Of a stretch of 32,960 bases of DNA, positions 30,986-32,960 are shown piece by piece; position 1 is the first letter of the stretch; each line of letters opens with the position of its first letter. The DNA is from an uncultured Prevotella sp. (GTDB taxonomy: Bacteria > Bacteroidota > Bacteroidia > Bacteroidales > Bacteroidaceae): NCBI GenBank assembly GCA_900543975.1, contig UQTI01000035.1, forward strand, positions 1-32,960, given 5' to 3'. Under the pieces are notes generated by a model. It saw nothing but the letters and a program-made list of their open reading frames with translations. It searched no databases and had not been told where the DNA came from. The translations under genes were made by a program, and so were the position numbers.

Positions 30986-32545
30986 TTAGAAATGGATGTC
31001 GAGACCCACGCCGAAGACATTGTTGTTGCGGGTATAGTCGGACGAGTAGTTGATGCTTGTCTGAGCATTGAGAGCCACGCTCTCGCTGGTCTTCTTGTGA
31101 TCGTAGAAGGTGTGGAAATAGGCCACGTTGAGATCCATCTTCTTGTTGATGTGGTAAACACCGCCGACGGCTACCGAGTTGGAGCTAACCACAAACGACT
31201 TGTCGTCCATATACTTGTCTGACAAGCCATAGCTGGTCCTCTGCCAACCTGTGCTGACGGTAAACTTCTTGTTGAGGTCATACTCGACACCGGCGTTATA
31301 CTCGAACGTGCCGCGGTCAAGCTCCTTGTTACGGTTGTTATAAGAGGTGGCGTTCTTGTCGTCGAACCAGTGGAAGCCCACGTTTATGCGCAGAGCGTCA
31401 ACGGGCTTGTAGCCTACACCCACAGCGAGGTAAGAGGGTATGTCGCCAGCAATCTTCTTGCCGTCCTCATACTCGCCGATAGCGCCCTGAAGCTTGGTGT
31501 CAAACTGCTGCTTGAGCTGTGCCATGGCACCCTGAATGAGCGGGTTGCCAAGGATGGCTGTGGCTGTGGCGGCAGGAACATGGAGCTGCTCGGTGTAAGC
31601 AGCATGCAGGTTGTCGGCGAGGGCACCGATAGAGGGAGCCTTGTTTACCGACTTGTTCTTAAGGCGCATGCGGGTCTTGAACTCATACTTGGCAGCAAAG
31701 TTCCAACGGCCTGCCTTGAAGTCGACGCCGATGATGGGTGTGAAGCCCAGACCTGTCTGGTCGCAGCTCAGCTCAATGTTGGCTGCATCGGGCTTTGTGG
31801 GGTCGAGCACCTTGTAGAGGGGCATGTTGCCCACCTTGATGTCCTCAACATATCCGTAATAGTTGCACGAAGCATAAACGGTGCGCAAGCCGGCGAAGGC
31901 GCTGAAATGGTCGTTAAACTTATAGGCAGCACCTATAGACAGACCATAATAATATTGGCGGCCGTGCATGTAGCTGTTGAAAGAATAGCTACCCTTGCTT
32001 CCGAACATTGCGTCTGAAGAGAACACCTGTGCAGGCAGACCTGCTGCATGACCCACCTGGTCAACGGCTCCTGCAAGAGCGCAGGCACCCATGGCTGTCT
32101 CGGCCACGATCCTCTCAAACGAACCCAGTCCGTTGTCGAACGTACATTTGCCGCCACCGCCAATGAGGTTGAAGTTGGCCTGGAACGACCAATTGCCCTT
32201 GTTGTAAGCATACTGAAGAGAGGGAATTACGGGAGCAAAAGCCTTGCCCTTAAATTCGCGGGGAGTAATGGGAGCGTTCACGTTGTTTGTGAACAGCGCA
32301 TAATCGTTCTTGATGATGCGGTCTTGGTAGGCCAACTGCCAGTTGAGGGCAAGATGATGACCTTCGCCCAAGAATGCCACACCGGCAGGGTTGTAATAAA
32401 CACCGTCTATCGCTATAGATGCCTCACGGCTCAACATACGGTTGAAAGCGATGTGCTGATTTGTGTTTGTCAGCAATCCTCCTGCCAACATGTTGCTGCC
32501 CTGTGACAACGCTATTGCCAGGCAGACCATTTTAAATTTATTCAT
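30986..32545 (-). CDS. OmpP1/FadL/TodX-family outer-membrane protein
   Basis: 519 aa. A signal peptide (MNKFKMVCLAIALSQGSNMLAGG, about 1-22) is followed by the FadL-type N-terminal segment TNTNQHIAFNRMLSREASIAIDGVYYNPAGVAFL (about 26-59), with the typical A..D..YYNPAG pattern. Aromatic-rich amphipathic strands follow, and it ends NNVFGVGLDIHF with the terminal Phe of outer-membrane barrels. The C-terminal part has the family's repeated strand pattern (RINVGFHWFDDKNA, TVSTGWQRTSYGLSD). FadL proteins let long-chain fatty acids or other hydrophobic compounds through the outer membrane. The substrate here is unknown. It is followed by fabI, which acts in lipid synthesis, but each gene has its own promoter and terminator. 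Confidence 0.88.
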   Translation of the reverse strand: MNKFKMVCLAIALSQGSNMLAGGLLTNTNQHIAFNRMLSREASIAIDGVYYNPAGVAFLGEGHHLALNWQLAYQDRIIKNDYALFTNNVNAPITPREFKGKAFAPVIPSLQYAYNKGNWSFQANFNLIGGGGKCTFDNGLGSFERIVAETAMGACALAGAVDQVGHAAGLPAQVFSSDAMFGSKGSYSFNSYMHGRQYYYGLSIGAAYKFNDHFSAFAGLRTVYASCNYYGYVEDIKVGNMPLYKVLDPTKPDAANIELSCDQTGLGFTPIIGVDFKAGRWNFAAKYEFKTRMRLKNKSVNKAPSIGALADNLHAAYTEQLHVPAATATAILGNPLIQGAMAQLKQQFDTKLQGAIGEYEDGKKIAGDIPSYLAVGVGYKPVDALRINVGFHWFDDKNATSYNNRNKELDRGTFEYNAGVEYDLNKKFTVSTGWQRTSYGLSDKYMDDKSFVVSSNSVAVGGVYHINKKMDLNVAYFHTFYDHKKTSESVALNAQTSINYSSDYTRNNNVFGVGLDIHF

Positions 32546-32577
32546 CCTTTTTTATTAAATTACCTTTAAATTGGTTG

Positions 32578-32585
32578 CAAAGGTA
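32578..32585 (-). promoter_or_regulatory. Promoter of the FadL-like gene, -7 element
   Basis: The minus strand reads TACCTTTG, identical to the fabI -7, about 33 bp upstream of the start codon. No TTG is seen at the -33 position. Confidence 0.55.
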
Positions 32586-32653
32586 TATAGATTGTTACGT
32601 TTTACCTATTCTATAGCCATCCTTTTAGCTTATATTAACAAATGAACACAACG

Positions 32654-32685
32654 TTTCTGCACAAACCATTTGCTTTGTGCAGAAA
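32654..32685. promoter_or_regulatory. Perfect 12-bp inverted repeat upstream of the FadL-like gene
   Basis: TTTCTGCACAAA (32654-32665) and TTTGTGCAGAAA (32674-32685) are exact inverted repeats with an 8-bp spacer. Neither strand has a T-run afterwards. The outer ten bases match the fabI repeat arms at nine positions (TTTYTGCACA). It lies about 69 bp upstream of the -7 element and may be an operator or a hairpin. Confidence 0.5.
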
Positions 32686-32769
32686 TATGGATGAAGAAAC
32701 GAGAACAATTGATAAAAATCAAGAGCTTAAAAACAAGGGGGAAAAAACTATAAAACAAAGATAAACGAT

Positions 32770-32880
32770 GGCTGTTGTTTAAGGGAAATAGGGCTGTTGC
32801 TTAAGGAAAACAATGGCTATTGCTTAAGGGAAACAAGGCTGTTGCTTAAGGAAAGCAAGGCTGTTGTTTTATGAAAACAT
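32770..32880. repeat. Five tandem 22-23-bp repeats at the right edge
   Basis: The core GGCTGTTG (GGCTATTG in the third copy) starts at 32770, 32792, 32815, 32837 and 32859. It is followed by CTTAAGGAAA or TTTAAGGGAAA. The last copy diverges to TTTTATGAAAA. The array is unrelated in sequence to the 22-bp array at 25-156. The rest of 32546-32960 holds the promoter, the inverted repeat and a possible gene end. Confidence 0.85.
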
Positions 32881-32918
32881 TGTGCTTGTCGTGTCAAAGA
32901 AGCTTCAGGGCAGACGCA

Positions 32919-32960
32919 TCAAATTGAACTTCCCGTCAACAGCCTATCTAAGTAGTCCTC
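32919..32960 (-). CDS. Possible 3' end of a minus-strand gene entering the window
   Basis: Reading the minus strand from 32960, one frame stays open for 13 codons (EDYLDRLLTGSSI) and stops at a TGA at 32919-32921. The other two minus frames stop within five codons. The peptide looks like an ordinary helical C terminus. It is too short to identify, and chance cannot be excluded. Confidence 0.3.
   Translation of the reverse strand, partial: EDYLDRLLTGSSI

Overview
The window reads as a chromosomal segment of a Bacteroidales bacterium, most likely Prevotella in the broad sense. The evidence is a complete Sus-type starch locus (SusC/SusD/SusE/SusF), TAnnTTTG -7 promoter elements with no Shine-Dalgarno sites, lipoprotein signals followed by acidic residues, a type IX secretion-like tail on an amylase, and a Bacteroidales-style FtsZ, FabI and FadL-like porin. 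Coding density is normal, but almost every long gap carries its own short tandem repeat.

Region 1 (1-20542) is a starch/maltodextrin utilisation locus. A minus-strand operon susC-susD-susE-susF (7914 down to 338) encodes the outer-membrane capture and import apparatus and ends in a strong terminator. Divergent from it, a LacI-family regulator is followed by an SLC45/GPH-like MFS sugar transporter. A separate plus-strand unit holds malQ (DPE2-type amylomaltase with two CBM20 domains), a type I pullulanase, a SusA-like neopullulanase and a secreted alpha-amylase with CBM26-like and sorting domains. Starch would be cut outside, bound and imported by SusCDEF, debranched and shortened in the periplasm, carried across the inner membrane by the MFS protein, and processed by MalQ. 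LacI-type palindromes lie upstream of susC, lacI and malQ, each centred 61.5-62.5 bp from the -7 element of a promoter lacking a recognisable -33. This suggests one activator-controlled regulon.

Region 2 (20543-25998) contains two AAA/DUF4143 ATPases on either side of priA. Each ATPase promoter is preceded by three short repeats at 32-33 bp period, with the nearest copy inside the -33/-7 spacer. The two repeat sequences are unrelated. A third 32-33 bp array of five copies lies just upstream.

Region 3 (26003-29553) has ftsZ, without ftsQ/ftsA next to it and with a repeat-filled 5' leader, divergent from an unrecognised 196-aa gene. A 194-bp MITE-like inverted-repeat element and then mgtC follow.

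Region 4 (29577-32960) carries fabI and a FadL-like outer-membrane protein, both on the minus strand. Each has upstream a related inverted repeat with TGCACA/TGTGCA cores. The right edge has another tandem repeat and perhaps the last 13 codons of a minus-strand gene. No rRNA, tRNA, CRISPR array or intact insertion sequence was seen.
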